From NCBI GenBank assembly GCA_023055355.1, contig JALJCS010000004.1, forward strand, positions 17,999,244 through 18,063,243: a stretch of DNA of 64,000 nucleotides. The letters run 5' to 3'. The position numbers and the translations under genes were made by a program. The stretch's first letter is position 1, and each line of letters begins with the position of its first letter. The notes below the pieces were generated by a model that had not been told where the DNA came from, did not search any database, and was given only the letters and a program-made list of their open reading frames with translations. This DNA comes from Agelaius tricolor. Taxonomy: Eukaryota > Chordata > Aves > Passeriformes > Icteridae. Positions 1 to 12,354 of the stretch are shown piece after piece.

Positions 1-4
1 TTAG

Positions 5-119
5 GTGGTACTTCGCTTTGATTTCAGTATGTGGAATATTTTCTGTTACCTTTTCTGTAATATTTGCCTATGTAGCTGATGTAACAGAAGAACATGAAAG
101 AACTACAGCCTACGGACTG
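5..119 (+). CDS. MFSD14B: MFSD14B exon (first visible)
   Basis: Encodes WYFALISVCGIFSVTFSVIF followed by AYVADVTEEHERTTAYGL: a membrane helix and the cytoplasmic loop after it. An AG at 3-4 gives the likely acceptor, but the pyrimidine tract is outside the window, so the 5' end is inferred from the protein. The donor is gtaaga after CTG at 117-119 (phase 0). Confidence 0.93.
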
Positions 120-3100
120 GTAAGATATGCTCCATTTGGGGAAAAAGGTCAGATTATGACCTTCATATTGAACTTGTGTTTTGATGAACAGATTGTTTCC
201 TGATTAAAGAGTTTGATAAAGAAGTGTACCATGGCTCAAGACACTGGATTAGTGTTCACACAGTGAACGGAGTGCTGCGTGCTCATGGGAGCAGAATTAA
301 TATTTGACAACTTGCATACAGGGCATGTGTAAGAAAGAATGTCTTTAAGTTTTGCAAACAGAACATTAAATGTTAAAGACAATGCAAGTAATATAATTTA
401 GCATAGTTCTCCATCACCTCTAAGTTGCATATCTACTTCATCTGACTTCTTTTTGGTATAAAATGGCCTTTTCTAATGTTAGAATGGTAAGAGTAAGGAT
501 GAAAATGCATAAAACAGTATTTTTAATAACTTAGACATGATCCTTCTTCATGATCAAAAGATGAGGAAAATAACTTGCTTGGTTAGTACAAACTAGTCCA
601 TTCAGAGGTAATACAATTCCTGCTTAGTTTGCTTTCCTAATATCTATATTACTTTAAGTTTTGGAGGTCTATTGATAGATGTCCTTAGCTTTTAAACTTT
701 TTTTAGGCAGGCATTTAAATGTACTGACAACTTTTTCAGTGAAATCACTTCAAATTCATAATTAGAAAACAAAATAAAGATTTTAGTCTATTTGAATGTA
801 AGAGCCATTTTCCTTTGAGCCAAACCTGATCTTGGAGTGTAAATCCTGTCTAGTATGGTGTGCTGTTGAGAAGGCAGTAGAAACTGTATTTGGGACCCAT
901 ACTTATTGTTGTAAATAGTATGTGGTTTATTTACTTTTTTGTTTGGTTTGGGTTTTTTACTTGAATTCTTACTGGGGTGTTTTTTAAATGACACTTCTAG
1001 GGAGGGGTGGTGAGCAAGTTATGTCCTTTTTCTGTAATGGGAGAATAACCACTTTGATGCGTTTTTAAACTGTTGTGCATAGGTATCTGCCACCTTTGCA
1101 GCAAGTTTGGTGACTAGTCCTGCCATTGGAGCATACCTGTCTGCCAGCTACGGGGATAGTCTGGTTGTACTGGTGGCCACGTTGGTGGCTGTCATGGACA
1201 TCTTTTTCATCCTGCTAGCTGTACCAGAATCTCTGCCGGAAAAAATAAGACCTGCTTCATGGGGATCTTCTATATCATGGGAACAGGCAGATCCTTTTGC
1301 AGTAAGATGCACTTCAATAAGTTGTTATTAAATATTCGGTGATTGATAAGTAATAATTATTAGTTGCAGTTTGTAAGCTTGAGAAGTCTTCAGCCTTACT
1401 GGTAGCTTGACTGTTGGGTATACCGTAGTCTCCATTCTCTGCTCTTGCCCATAAAGATCTAACTACATTTAAAAAACAAAATCAAACCAAACTTTGTGGA
1501 TGAAATAATTCCAGATTTGAAAATAATGTTTGGTGTGAAATCCAAAGGTACAATACTTTAACTTTCTAACTTAGGTGCTCTATTTTATTGCAAACAGAAA
1601 TGCTGAATTCTTATGCCCCAATATTTTAAGGTTTTACATACTCACTTTATGACTGTACTTTTGGCAGTATCTCTCTGCACTCTTGATTTCCACTTTTGGT
1701 TATGTATGATTTATTTCTAATAGAGATTGGATCTATAAAGCCTGATCTTTTTATAGGTATATATAGGAAGGGCTAAAACATCCATGCAGTCTTTGTAGTA
1801 ACTTCACTCACATGTACTCAGTTATTTTATGTTTTCATTACACCTTGGTATCTTAAGAAAGGAAGAAGTGATTTTTCTTCTCAAGATCTGTCCTGCTGGG
1901 AGCTGGTTGTGAATATTGAGAGATGACTGGCATGCTTGAAAGACTGCAGTTACATAATTTGTTTTCCACAATTTATTTGTTCCTTAAAGTAATTAATATA
2001 ATTGGTGAACAAGTGTAAGAAATGTATATTTTTTGCTAGTATCTTTCAAAACAAATAATTACTATGGAGGTCCATTAGAAGACATTAGGTATTACAATTA
2101 TGTAATGCTGTTTTTGGGGAATAGTTTTGACTTGGTACTGAACAGTAGCTTCAAAAATCTTGATGGAAACTTTACTTAAGAATTGAGATCCCCAAACTGT
2201 ATATAAAGAGATTATTTGTGACTTAAGGTTCAGCTTAACAGTGTCCATGTGTAATTGTTTTGATGTATATACATGCAAAAAAAGGGAATTACCTTCTTTC
2301 TTTATGCTTTCATAGACTTTGTACAATGTTTTAATACCTGCCTTGTTCTTTTGTTTTACAGTCTCTAAAGAAGGTTAGAAAAGACCCTACAGTTCTCCCA
2401 ATCTGCATTACAGTGTTATTCTCATATCTGCCTGAGGCTGGCCAGTATTCTAGTTTCTTTCTGTACTTGAGACAGGTAAATATTGGTCTCTTCACATCTT
2501 ACTAAGGATGTTTAAATAAATATTCCTTATGACCTCTTTGTTGTTATAGGCTTTGCTTAGAGGCCTGCTTTCTGACAAAGTAAAACTTTAAAATTAAAGG
2601 CAGGGTGATTCTCTAAGCCAAAAACTGAGTAACACTTGACTCCTGATGCATAAACCCTGCAATATTTTAAGCACGTGTTTACCTTAAGCAGGCCTTTGTT
2701 CTCATTCAGTACAGCAGTTTCTGAGTCTGTCTTGAAGTGGGATCTTACCTGTCAAAGACCTGTTGTGTTTGAGGGAAGGATAGAGAACTTCAGTTTCCAG
2801 ATCCATGACTTCTTCTGTCTCCTTTTTTTAAGGAGATTTTTTTTTCCTTTATACTTTGCTTGGCAAAGAGTCAAGTTAGGGATCATTCTTGAAAGTGGAC
2901 ACTTCCTGAATGGATACTGTACAAATCTAGAGTATAAGCAGGGATGAGTGTTTTCATTGAAAAGATATTCACTGCTAGTAATTGTCCTGGATTGTGTTTG
3001 GCATTTGTTTCACACAATTTCTGCTTCTCTACAGGTTATAGGCTTTGGATCTGCTAGCATTGCGGCATTTATAGCTGTGGTGGGCATTCTGTCCATAATA

Positions 3101-6100
3101 GCTCAGGTAAGCTTTGTTTCTTAATGCTTCATTTAAGCTCATCTAAAACTTCTTACATGCTCTAATATGTCAGTGTATCTTGCATTCACTAAATGTTGTA
3201 TTTGTGATACAGTCCGTGTAAGTTTCTTACTTTGTATAAGCTTTCCTTAGTAATACTGGATCTGAACATCAGAAAGATAAAATTTGCTAAACTTGGATCA
3301 GTAAATTCATTGGAACTCTGACTTAAAATCACTAAAACAATACAGGAAATTTGTTACTAAATGCAAAGCATTCTGAAAGGGAAGTGCCTTATTTTAAATA
3401 AAAGTCATGCTACTTGCACCTGTTCAGTTGGTTTGTGCTATTAAACTTGCATATAGGCAGTCTTTCCAGGGTTACTTAGGCTCAGCTTGGAGGCTGAGGA
3501 GCTGTGATGCCTTGGTATCTTCTTGTCATATTTCTTAATTGGCAACAGTGAGCTGATTTTTCAACAAATCTTTATGTCTTTTGTAAATCCGAGTTTTTAT
3601 TATGTGATCTTTGGTATCTTTATGGATACAGTTTGTCTTCCTGTTCTGATGACAAGAGGAGGAATGGCATATAGAGTATGTTGTACCCTTGCTGCCATTC
3701 TTAGCAGAACGAAGGTGTTTTGATGTAAACAACACATTCATCAATGTTTACCAGTTTTCCTGGTGTCAGTTGTGGCCTTCATTAGCAATTCAAGAAATTA
3801 TTTTAATCTTTGTGCTGTGGTTTGTTCTGAGGCTATTGTGTGTACTCACATCTGCCAGTTATACTTTATGCAGACCAGTATTTTTCTAAAAATATCTAAG
3901 TGGCTTTCCTTCTGGTTTATAATTTTCAGTGTTAAAATGAGGAAAATCTTTTGATTTTTGAGCTTTTTGAAGAGTACACCTTACTGAAGTAATCTAGGCT
4001 TATTGACATAATCTTTGCTTCATAAATACTGATTTGTGTTGGCATGTTGGGTAAGAAAGAACTGAACACATGAAGGTAGAATTACTGTATTTTTTCTGTG
4101 TAGCATTCAAACTAGAAATGAGAAACAAGAAAGCTAGGGTGAGCAGTTGTCCTTGGCTGGATGACAAATGCCCACCGAGCTGCTCCAGCACTCCCCTTTC
4201 CAGACAGACAGGGAAGAAAAATTAAGGTAAAAAACAATTCTTAGGAGATAAGGCAGCTTATTGAAGCAAAAGCAAAAGTTTAGGTGTGTACAAACAGGGG
4301 GAAAAAAAAGATTTATTTTCTGCCTCCCATGAGCTAGCAGTGTTGAGCCGCTTGCCGGGAAGCAGGACTTCCACGCACATAGCAGTCGCCCTGAAAGGTA
4401 AACATCGTAAATAACAAATGCCCCATTCCTCCTCCTTTCCTTAGCTTTTGTATCTGAGCTGATACCATATGGGATGAGTTATCCCTTTGGTCAGTTTGGG
4501 TCAGCTGGCCAAGTTTCGTCCCCTCCCAGGGTCTTACCCATTCCCAGTCTGCTGATGTGGGGGGAATGTTGAGAGACAGCGCTGAGGCTCTGCCAGCACT
4601 GCTCAGCAGTAGCCAAAGCACTGGTGTGTTAACAACACCTTTCCAGCTACCCACAGACCAGTGGGAGCTGCTGTGGGAAAATTAACTACATCTCAGACAG
4701 ACTCAATACAATCAGGAAGAGAAGAGAGGAAGTGTATTCTGCTCTGCAGTCCTGGTTCCTTTTCTCTGTATTTTTACTGAAGCATTGCTGAGCTTCTCCT
4801 GTTAAAGAAAAGTGTGGTCCGTTAACTGAATCAAATTGTCCGTGTGGACTTTGCTTTACTAGGAAGTATCTGCTTCTTGCCCTGGGTGTCTTGTGTCTGA
4901 ATTGGGATCTCCTTTCCCCTCAGCAGTAACACTTCTAAAAAATGGAAATACTAATCTTTGGTTAGGATTAGCTTTCATGTGCAAATAAAAAAGGTCATAT
5001 CAGTTATGTAAAGAGTCAGTAGAAAATGTAATTAATGGTGCCTAGGAATTGGCCAAATTTCAGTGTATGTGATGAAGGTGACAAAGCAGCAGGATTTACT
5101 TGTAAGTTTAAATGTAAATTTGCAAAATAAGTCAGCTGACCTAAGGAGTTTACTTTCTTCCGGGCTAGCAGTCTTTTTTTCTCTAGTATTTGTAGATACT
5201 GGTGAATTCAAGTTGTGTCCAGCCTGCACTGTCTTTGCTTGGTAACAGCTTTTATTTTGTGGAGTGCTCTATTCCGTAGTACAATAGGCTTGTAGAGGTG
5301 AAAATGAAAGCCTGTTTTTATTTAGACAAATAAAATAGAAATAGACACTGTCATCTAATATACATAGAGAAGGCAGTACATATGCTTCTGGATGTACCAA
5401 AGAAGTAACCCTTTAAGTGTTAAGAATATCTGTACATTAAATGTTGAAATGACTTATCTGTATTTCGGGCTTAATACAGGAGGAGAAAAAGGACAAATGG
5501 TGTGAATTTTCTCATCATTTAAAAGATCCTCTGAATTACTTTGCATGGGAGAAATTACTTTAGCAAGGCTGACTTTTTAAAACAACTTTTGGTTGAACTA
5601 ATTTCTCTTGCAGACTTTGTTTCTCAGTATCTTGATGAGATCTATAGGGAACAAAAACACAGTTCTCCTTGGTCTTGGCTTTCAGATCTTTCAGCTGGCT
5701 TGGTATGGTTTTGGATCTCAGTCTTGGTAAGCATATGTTTTGCTATGTGGACACTTGTTAAGGAACTGAAAAGCTTTTTTTTTTCCCTAACAAATTTTAC
5801 TTCTAATTCTGTTGTCATGGGTATTTGAGTGTTCTGTGAATTAAGTATTCCCATTTTCATTACTCTACCAAAATTTGGTCTGTATTTTGCATATGTAGGA
5901 ATGATAGAATTTTGTGTACTTACAGTCCTTTTGAAAAGGGAGTCTTGGCAACATTTTGTTCCACTGAGTATTAAGTCTATGAATGTGGTTAAAACTTTTT
6001 CTTAAACTCACAAGCTAATAAGTAGCATGTTCTCTCGAGTAATTCCACTAGATCTATTTTACCCATTAGGTATTGGACCTATACTTGTTTTTGTAACATA

Positions 6101-9100
6101 TTCTCTTACTCCAACTATCATCAGTCTTAGAAACTATCTACAGTTTCTTCTGTAGGAAACTATCTAGAGTTTCTTCTGTCTTTAAGTAGAGACAATTGGA
6201 ACCATAAGCTAGAAAATCTTACTCTTTAAGTGTGTCCTACTGACAGGGAGGAGTGCTTGTCATTTATCAAGAGTACTTCCTAGTCAGTTGTAGAAGCTAG
6301 AGAATTGTCTCACTGGGACACCCTGGGAAATTGTTCCTTCGTACAATGTTAGGAGAGGAAAGCCCACTTCACTCCCATTCCCGTTTTTTTCTCTGCTAGG
6401 ATAAAATCAAATCAAATGTGCTTCTCTTCCAGCAAGTTCAGAATAATATATGGGAAGGGAGCAGGAAGATAACCAGATCATTTCCAGTTCTTTAGTTGTT
6501 TCAATATGTATATTTTGAAAGGGAATGAAGTGTTAAATAGGGGTGCTCTTGTGGGAGTGTGGGGAGTAATTATAAGGGCAGTCTCATTTTTAATTCAAAT
6601 TATGTATTTAATGCAGGATGATGTGGGCAGCGGGAGCTGTAGCAGCGATGTCAAGCATTACATTCCCAGCAATTAGTGCTCTGGTTTCACAAAATGCAGA
6701 GGCAGATCAACAAGGTGAGTACTTGATAAATTGCTGTTTATGCATCAGGCTGCTTTTTTCTCTAGAAAGCAGAAGAGTTACCTAGGTGTACTTTTCAAGT
6801 TATCTTTGTGTGTTTTCACTTGGTAGTACCTGTGGAAGTCTGCTAGTCTATGTAGAGAGGAAGGAAATGCACAAATTTATCATATTTACATTGTAAAAGA
6901 CATAATTTCTGATTAGCTACTTCTTGTCTTTCTTTCTGTAAAAGTACTATGAAGGCAACAAAAACATTATCTTTTTTTCTCTTCCTTTTATTATATGCAG
7001 TATTCTCTAAGTGAACAGTGAGGATTAATGTAACAATGCTACCTTTTTAATTACACATTTTACCAGATTGAAATAAATGTAGGAAAGAAGCTTTATTTTT
7101 TTGTAGAAAAGTTGGCCCTATTTGATACAATACCTCAGATTTTCAAGGAATAGAAAAGGATGCCAACGTAACCAGTTAATCTGAGAAAACACAAAATTTA
7201 CTGGTTTTGATGTGAAAAGCAATGTACAGTCAGAAATTACTCCTCCTTTAAAGTGAAATGAGAAGTCATCACAAATTAAAACACTGGTAAAAAGACTTTG
7301 TATTGTTCTCGAATTGAACTTGAATTTAGTATTCTCTTTAAAAAAATGCTTACATATAAATTTTGAGTATCAGTTATACTTTAGCTTTGTACAGCATGAG
7401 GTAGGTAAATGCAGGTAATCTGAGAAGTACCAAGGAGATACTGTTCCAGGAGGTGGATTTCTGTTGAAAGATGCAAAAGATGGTATTTTACATGGGTTTT
7501 TTTAATTATTCCCCTCTCTCCCATTTTTTTGAGACATTTTAAAGATTTTTAAAGACTTGTTTTCTGTTTACATCAGGAAATTACTAGTTTAGTTAAGCTG
7601 ACAGAAGCCATTGAACTTTGATTTTACATAGAGGAAACTGGTGTTAATAGCAAAGGCTTTCAAGACTGAGGTTTTGCCACCTAGTGGCATGAAGATTTTA
7701 AACTTTCATATCATAAACCTATGAAGTAAAAACTTTTTTTGCATGTTTTCTTTTCCTCCCAATTTACAAGTTGCTGCCTTAAGAATGAAGCAGATTATTA
7801 ATATTGTAAAGTAGCATCTTTAGACTCTTATGTGAAGTTAATATCATTAAAACACTTTTTGTATAGTTGTCATAATTACTTAATGAAGTCGAAACAGAAG
7901 TGTACCTATAGCAGTTTGATTAATCAAGCTTTAAAAAGAATCCATTATTAAATTGCAGTCAGTCAAGTATTGTGAATTTACTGCTGTATACTTAATTTAC
8001 TGCCCTGAATAGGTTACTTGGTATTTAAATAAATAGTGGTCAGAATTTGTGCATATTTTCCCAATCACAATTCTTACCACTTAGGTGCATTACTCTAAAT
8101 TTCACTTGAAAATAAATTGAATGGGAACCACATTTAAATGCTATCTTTGCAGTGTTCATTGCAGGCTTTGCGTGAGAGTGGAAGAACTCTAATATTAAAA
8201 GTTAAACCTGCACATAAATTTCTTTATCATAATAATGAAGTATTATCCAATAATAAAAATAATAATTCTTCCAGTAATCTTCAAGTATAGTGACAGAACT
8301 ATGGTGTGCAGAGGATTATTTTAATCCAACAGATTTGTCTTCAATAAACTTCTTACATCCTAGAATGTAGAAATAATTATGATATGCTCTATTTTGGAAC
8401 AATTATTAGAATACACTCAGAGCTCTTGGCTCTGAGCATTTCTTCCTTGCTTAAAAGAAGAAAATCTTACCTTTTTTTCCTCATTAGGTGTTGTCCAAGG
8501 AATAATAACTGGAGTAAGAGGACTGTGCAATGGCCTGGGACCAGCACTGTATGGCTTTATTTTCTTTGTCTTCCATGTGGAACTTAATGGATTGCTACCT
8601 GATAACACTTCTGAAATTGAAACAAAGCAGAATCCCAGTGCTAAGGTTAGTTCAAAATTTGGTGTGGAGTTTCCTGTGTAGAATTCATTGTGCCAGAAAT
8701 CTCTTTTTGGTTGATTTAAAATCTGAATTATTTAATAAAACTGAAAAGTGAGAATTAAGTCGTTTAAGAACAAGATGTTCTTGTTCTTAAATGACTTAAT
8801 TCTCACTTTTCAGTTTTATTAAATAATTCAGATTAAGATAATTTAAATGTGATAGTAAATACTTAGATTTACAGTAGTAGCAGCATTGGTTTTGGTATTG
8901 TAACTGTACCAGATAACTTATTTTGATGTAAATTTACTGGAACTAAAGTTTGAGTGAGGTTGCATTATTATGATTATCCACAGGAAACCCTTACAGCAAA
9001 CAGAGGAGTTGTAGGCTGTGTTGGAGAGTAATAATAACACTTGGCAATGCAATGACAAAGGGCAGCTTTTGAAAGATTTTTGCTCCTCTCAGTGAAACCA

Positions 9101-10419
9101 CAATTATGTGGTTAATACTCAAAAGCTGCTCAGATGAATTAGCTGTTATACTGCAAATGAGGGTGTATTAATTTGTGGAAGTTCATTTCTTCTTTGAGTA
9201 TTTGTGTGTGTAGCCCCTCTTGAAGATTTAATATCATCAAAATATATTTTGATATGTTTATATTCTTTATATGTACAGACCATCAGCTGAAAATTTAGGC
9301 CTCTGATTGTAACAAGAATTGAGGCAAGGGAAATGCCTGGTTACTGTATACTTATGTTCAGATATTTTCCCACTTTATTTGAGAAGAACTTCCCACATTT
9401 CATTTGGTAGAATAAAAGTACAAAGGATTGACAAGCTTCACCTTTGGTTTTATCTAGTTTTAGTTTACACAGATACAGAAAAGTTGTTAAAGATTAAAAA
9501 AAAGCTGGATTGCTTACATTTTTCTTTTGTAGAGGTTTGCCAGAAAAACCTGGCTGATTAAAATTTATGTTAAAACCTTTCTGGTGTTTGTTTTTAGTTG
9601 GGGCTATGAAATGTGGGTAAGTTTTGTTTTTGAACTTTAAAATAAACTGCTTAGAAGCAAGAGACAATAACTCCAAATACTGAGTTATCATACATGAGTA
9701 GCATGTGTCTGCAGTGAGAATGGTCTCACTGTTATTTTGCTCACCCATATATTGATTTTTTTGGGATGCTTGTTTATTTGGCTAACTTGATTCTAGATAT
9801 CTCAGCCATGGAAAAGTGAAGCTAAGGTTATTGAGTACTTGCACTTCTGGATGTTGAAATCTTATTCTATTAATGTTCAGATGACTCTTGTTGATTTTAC
9901 AAGCATGTTGCCTAAAGCAAAAAAAAATTACAAAAAAGCATCAAGTCAACATCTGTTTCATTAGCTAGGCAATCATACTTTCAATTGAAAATTTTATGTG
10001 TTTTTCATTTTTCGATCAGTGTGGAGATCGGGTGAGGAATTCGTGGGGATTTTAGATGTAGAAAATTCGCTTTACAGTGCACATATGAACCTGTTTTCAA
10101 AAATTTTATAGTCCCCATAAATGTGTCTCTCATGATCTCCTGCCTTGGTGGTGTAGTTCATAATGCAGAAGTCAATGTCTGAAAAAATGAATTCTTTATT
10201 ATGCTTGTTTTCCTGTAGAGAGCGATCATTCCTGGTCCCGCCTTCCTGATCGGAGCATGCATTGTTCTCCTGGCTTTCCTAGTTGCCTTATTTATTCCTG
10301 AGAACAAAGCCAGCAGTACCAAAAAACACAGCAACAGCATCAGCAGTAGTCAGAGTAACAACCTAGACCAAAGTAACGAAGAGGACATTGAACCATTGCT
10401 GCAGGATAGCACTGTATGA
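5..10419 (+). CDS. MFSD14B: MFSD14B (HIATL1), 3' part, eight coding exons
   Basis: Multi-pass membrane protein of the major facilitator superfamily (hippocampus-abundant-transcript family); the substrate is not firmly known. Exons 5-119, 1083-1301, 2362-2475, 3035-3106, 5614-5726, 6617-6714, 8488-8645 and 10219-10419 join in one open frame of 362 residues plus stop TGA. Every intron wholly inside the window has GT-AG ends. The N-terminal part and early exons lie left of the window. The visible part covers about TM5 to TM12 of the 12-helix fold. Paralogue choice: YLSASYGDSLVVLVAT and the acidic C-terminus EEDIEPLLQDS fit MFSD14B as I remember it, not MFSD14A. The reading frame is intact, so it should be functional. 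Compared with my memory of the mammalian protein, the C-terminus stops soon after LLQDSTV and may be shorter. Confidence 0.95.
1083..1301 (+). CDS. MFSD14B: MFSD14B exon
   Basis: 73 codons, phase 0 at both ends, acceptor ..catag and donor gtaaga. It begins VSATFAASLVTSPAIGAYLS and ends ISWEQADPFA. It contains a further helix pair and the conserved PESLPEK loop motif of the family. Confidence 0.96.
2362..2475 (+). CDS. MFSD14B: MFSD14B exon
   Basis: 38 codons, phase 0, acceptor tgttttacag and donor gtaaat. It begins with SLKKVRKDPTVL, the basic central loop, and runs into a helix ending QYSSFFLYLRQ. Confidence 0.96.
3035..3106 (+). CDS. MFSD14B: MFSD14B exon (small, 24 codons)
   Basis: Acceptor ctctacag and donor gtaagc, phase 0. 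It encodes VIGFGSASIAAFIAVVGILS plus IIAQ, one membrane helix. It is too short to stand out as an open frame and was found from splice sites and family similarity. Confidence 0.95.
4148..4710 (-). mobile_element. ERVL-type solo LTR inside an MFSD14B intron, antisense
   Basis: It resembles the LTR at 46121-46715 over several blocks, for example tgctcagcagtagccaaag and gaaaattaacta near the right end. Orientation is minus, from the right-end block whose complement resembles the usual start of avian ERVL LTRs. No gag/pol/env lies alongside, so it is a solo LTR. Ends are approximate and I found no clean target duplication. The rest of the 3107-5613 intron shows nothing else I can name. Confidence 0.6.
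5614..5726 (+). CDS. MFSD14B: MFSD14B exon
   Basis: 113 nt, acceptor ttctcttgcag and donor gtaagc. It encodes TLFLSILMRSIGNKNTVLLG and continues to WYGFGSQS, with a tryptophan codon split TG|G across the next intron. It holds the RSIGNKNT loop and a helix. Confidence 0.96.
6133..6182 (+). repeat. Short tandem duplication in intron
   Basis: Two adjacent copies of a unit of about 26 bp beginning gaaactatct and containing agtttcttctgt, with about one substitution. The unit is itself partly palindromic (gaaact...agtttc). Confidence 0.6.
6617..6714 (+). CDS. MFSD14B: MFSD14B exon
   Basis: 98 nt, acceptor ttaatgcag and donor gtgagt. It completes the split Trp codon and reads MMWAAGAVAAMSSITFPAIS, ending ..NAEADQQ with a split Gly codon. 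Confidence 0.96.
8488..8645 (+). CDS. MFSD14B: MFSD14B exon
   Basis: 158 nt, acceptor ctcattag and donor gttagt. It encodes VVQGIITGVRGLCNGLGPAL and YGFIFFVFHVELNG, then a polar loop ending QNPSAK. The GxRGLCNGLGPALYG motif is strongly conserved in the family. The donor begins gttagt, weaker than the others, and the large intronic hairpin starts 74 nt downstream. Confidence 0.96.
8720..8834 (+). repeat. 115-nt near-perfect inverted repeat (hairpin) in an MFSD14B intron
   Basis: Arms 8720-8775 and 8779-8834, 56 bp each, around a 3-nt loop TGT at 8776-8778. I aligned the arms base by base. The only difference is G8762 opposite T8792, which in the MFSD14B transcript is a G-U wobble, so the RNA stem is uninterrupted. 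It lies 74 nt after the exon ending at 8645. It is too perfect and too long for a classic pre-miRNA; a fold-back templated duplication is the likely origin. Confidence 0.97.
10219..10419 (+). CDS. MFSD14B: MFSD14B last coding exon with stop
   Basis: 66 codons plus TGA at 10417-10419, acceptor ttttcctgtag. It encodes the final helix (RAIIPGPAFLIGACIVLLAF and on to ALFIPE), then a Ser/Asn-rich cytosolic tail ending EEDIEPLLQDSTV. The acidic dileucine-like EDIEPLL is a plausible endosomal or lysosomal sorting signal (inference). Confidence 0.96.
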   Translation, partial: RAIIPGPAFLIGACIVLLAFLVALFIPENKASSTKKHSNSISSSQSNNLDQSNEEDIEPLLQDSTV

Positions 10420-11825
10420 AGGCTAAATTCTGAGGGGGCGATGGAACAAATTCATGCACTGAATTGTGGCTCTGGAAGCTTGGTGGGAGGTACAGAGTAT
10501 CCTGCCTTTGAGGAGAAGGCAGCTGTGACAGGGGGTCACTTGCTGTATGCTACTTGAGGTTGATGCCATGCATGCAGGAGTGGTTTTTTAGAACAGCAGG
10601 TCACAAGCTGGTGTGATTCTACCCAGTATTGGACTGCAAATGCTGTGTCAAATTCTGATATTGGGTAGAAGAAGATGATATTAAATCTTCAAACCTGAAT
10701 ACAGAGACAGATTTTTTTAAAAGTTTGAATGTTTAGTTCCCAAAATTGCAAGTTAATGCAAAATAAACAGGTTTGAGTCAGAACAATTTCAGCCATCACT
10801 ATAATAGGTTGTTTTACATTTCTTATGCCTTTTTGTCTGCATCTATGCCACATGTAGTCTTCATAGCATGGGAGGCACTGATCTCTATATAGTTTTGGTA
10901 CCTGAAATAGTGGTTATCAATGAAATTCTCAAGTATTATTTACTAGCAAGAACTTCAGTAGTTACCAGAAAGCAGTGATGAAAATGAGATGGCAGAATTG
11001 TGAATGTGTGTGATCACACAGGATAGTACTTAGCCATAAATGAAGGTCATACAGAAACCTTAAAGCCACATTCTGGAATCATCAGTTGTGTGCAGTTAAA
11101 TCTAGATGGCACTGAAGAGCCAGGTCCCATTAATATTTTGCTTATAAAAAAATATATTTTAATATTAAAATGAGCAGTGTCAGAAATAGACAATTCTGAG
11201 TGGGTGCCAGAGTACTTTACATCAAAATATATATGTATGTACTGCATTTCGCCACTTTATCTGCCATATAAACTAATTTTTCCTATTAATTCCTTTCACC
11301 GCTGCCTTAACTGCTTCTTAGTGTTCGGTTATTAGTCATATTCAGCCTTCATATCACTGTCTTACCTGCTGAATATCATGGATATATTCATATCTTTTTT
11401 TTCTAAAAGATGCTTCAAAGGAGTGATGAATTATAACAAATGTGCTAATTTTTAGAGACATTTTATGAAGAAAACAGAGATTTATATGTATTTTGCTGCA
11501 GTGTAAATGGACTATTAAACCCAACTTTGATGAAGTACTCCTATGAATGTTTTATATGTATACAATATATGTAGATATTTGTAAGGAGTTTTAATTTTTC
11601 CAGATGGGGTGCTGTGTAAATCATGTATTTATAAATGTAATGAGGGTACAGACAGTTATACAGTTTTTTAAAAGGCTTGCGTATTGACTGAACAAATTTT
11701 AAAAATATATATTTTGAAACTTGTTCCATGTTGAGCACGGATAAGAAACCTTTTGTACTATGCAGGTTGGTTTTTAAGTTAATAAGCTTCCTAATGCATA
11801 ATAAATATAAATACCAAGCTTTCTA
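10420..11825 (+). other. MFSD14B: MFSD14B 3' UTR with candidate poly(A) signals
   Basis: AT-rich non-coding sequence directly after the stop. AATAAA signals sit at 10762-10767 and 11800-11805, and another at 12258-12263 lies just before a CR1 copy. The 11800 site, followed by T- and GT-rich sequence, is my preferred end. The 10762 site would give a short UTR and the 12258 site a longer one. The sequence alone cannot decide among them. Confidence 0.6.
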
Positions 11826-12354
11826 GGTATCATGAGTAAGTGTCTGTTTTTCCAAGTTCACTGTTGTGCCTTGGCTGCTTCAGAGCAGAAGTGGGTTTAT
11901 CCTAGTGTTGGATGACAGTACCTGAATTCCTGTTGTGTTGTGTTTGTGTTATCAAGAGTGGTGAAAAGCATGCTTTGCTTAGAAATTCCATGGGTTCCTG
12001 ACATGTTATCCACTGGGGTGGAGAAGTGGAGAGTGTAAGTACAAAAAACCCTGAGAATAATGCTCTAGTAGAACACTACTACAGAATTAATAGCTTTTTC
12101 TGAGGAGGCTGACGTAGAAAATTCAATTTTTCTTTGAATTTCTTGTAATTCAAGCCTGGGCTTTTATGCTGGATAATCTTTTTTCGCTGCAGGCCAGACT
12201 GCAGTTGGGTAAGTTTTGCGTGATCCCAGCTTAGAATGTCTTAAACTTGATATATGGAATAAAATACAGATATATTAGTGTTAAAAGTAGCAGTTGTCAA
12301 ATTTATTACTGCTTATAGTATCCCTGCAATGGATCAGATTTTTGAAGTAGAATC

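Noticed and set aside
8720..8834. Calling the hairpin a conventional microRNA gene
   Set aside because: A 56-bp stem without bulges and a 3-nt loop do not fit a typical pre-miRNA; no small-RNA evidence is available.
5..10419. Assignment to the paralogue MFSD14A
   Set aside because: The LSASYGDSLVVLVAT segment and the EDIEPLLQDS tail fit MFSD14B better.
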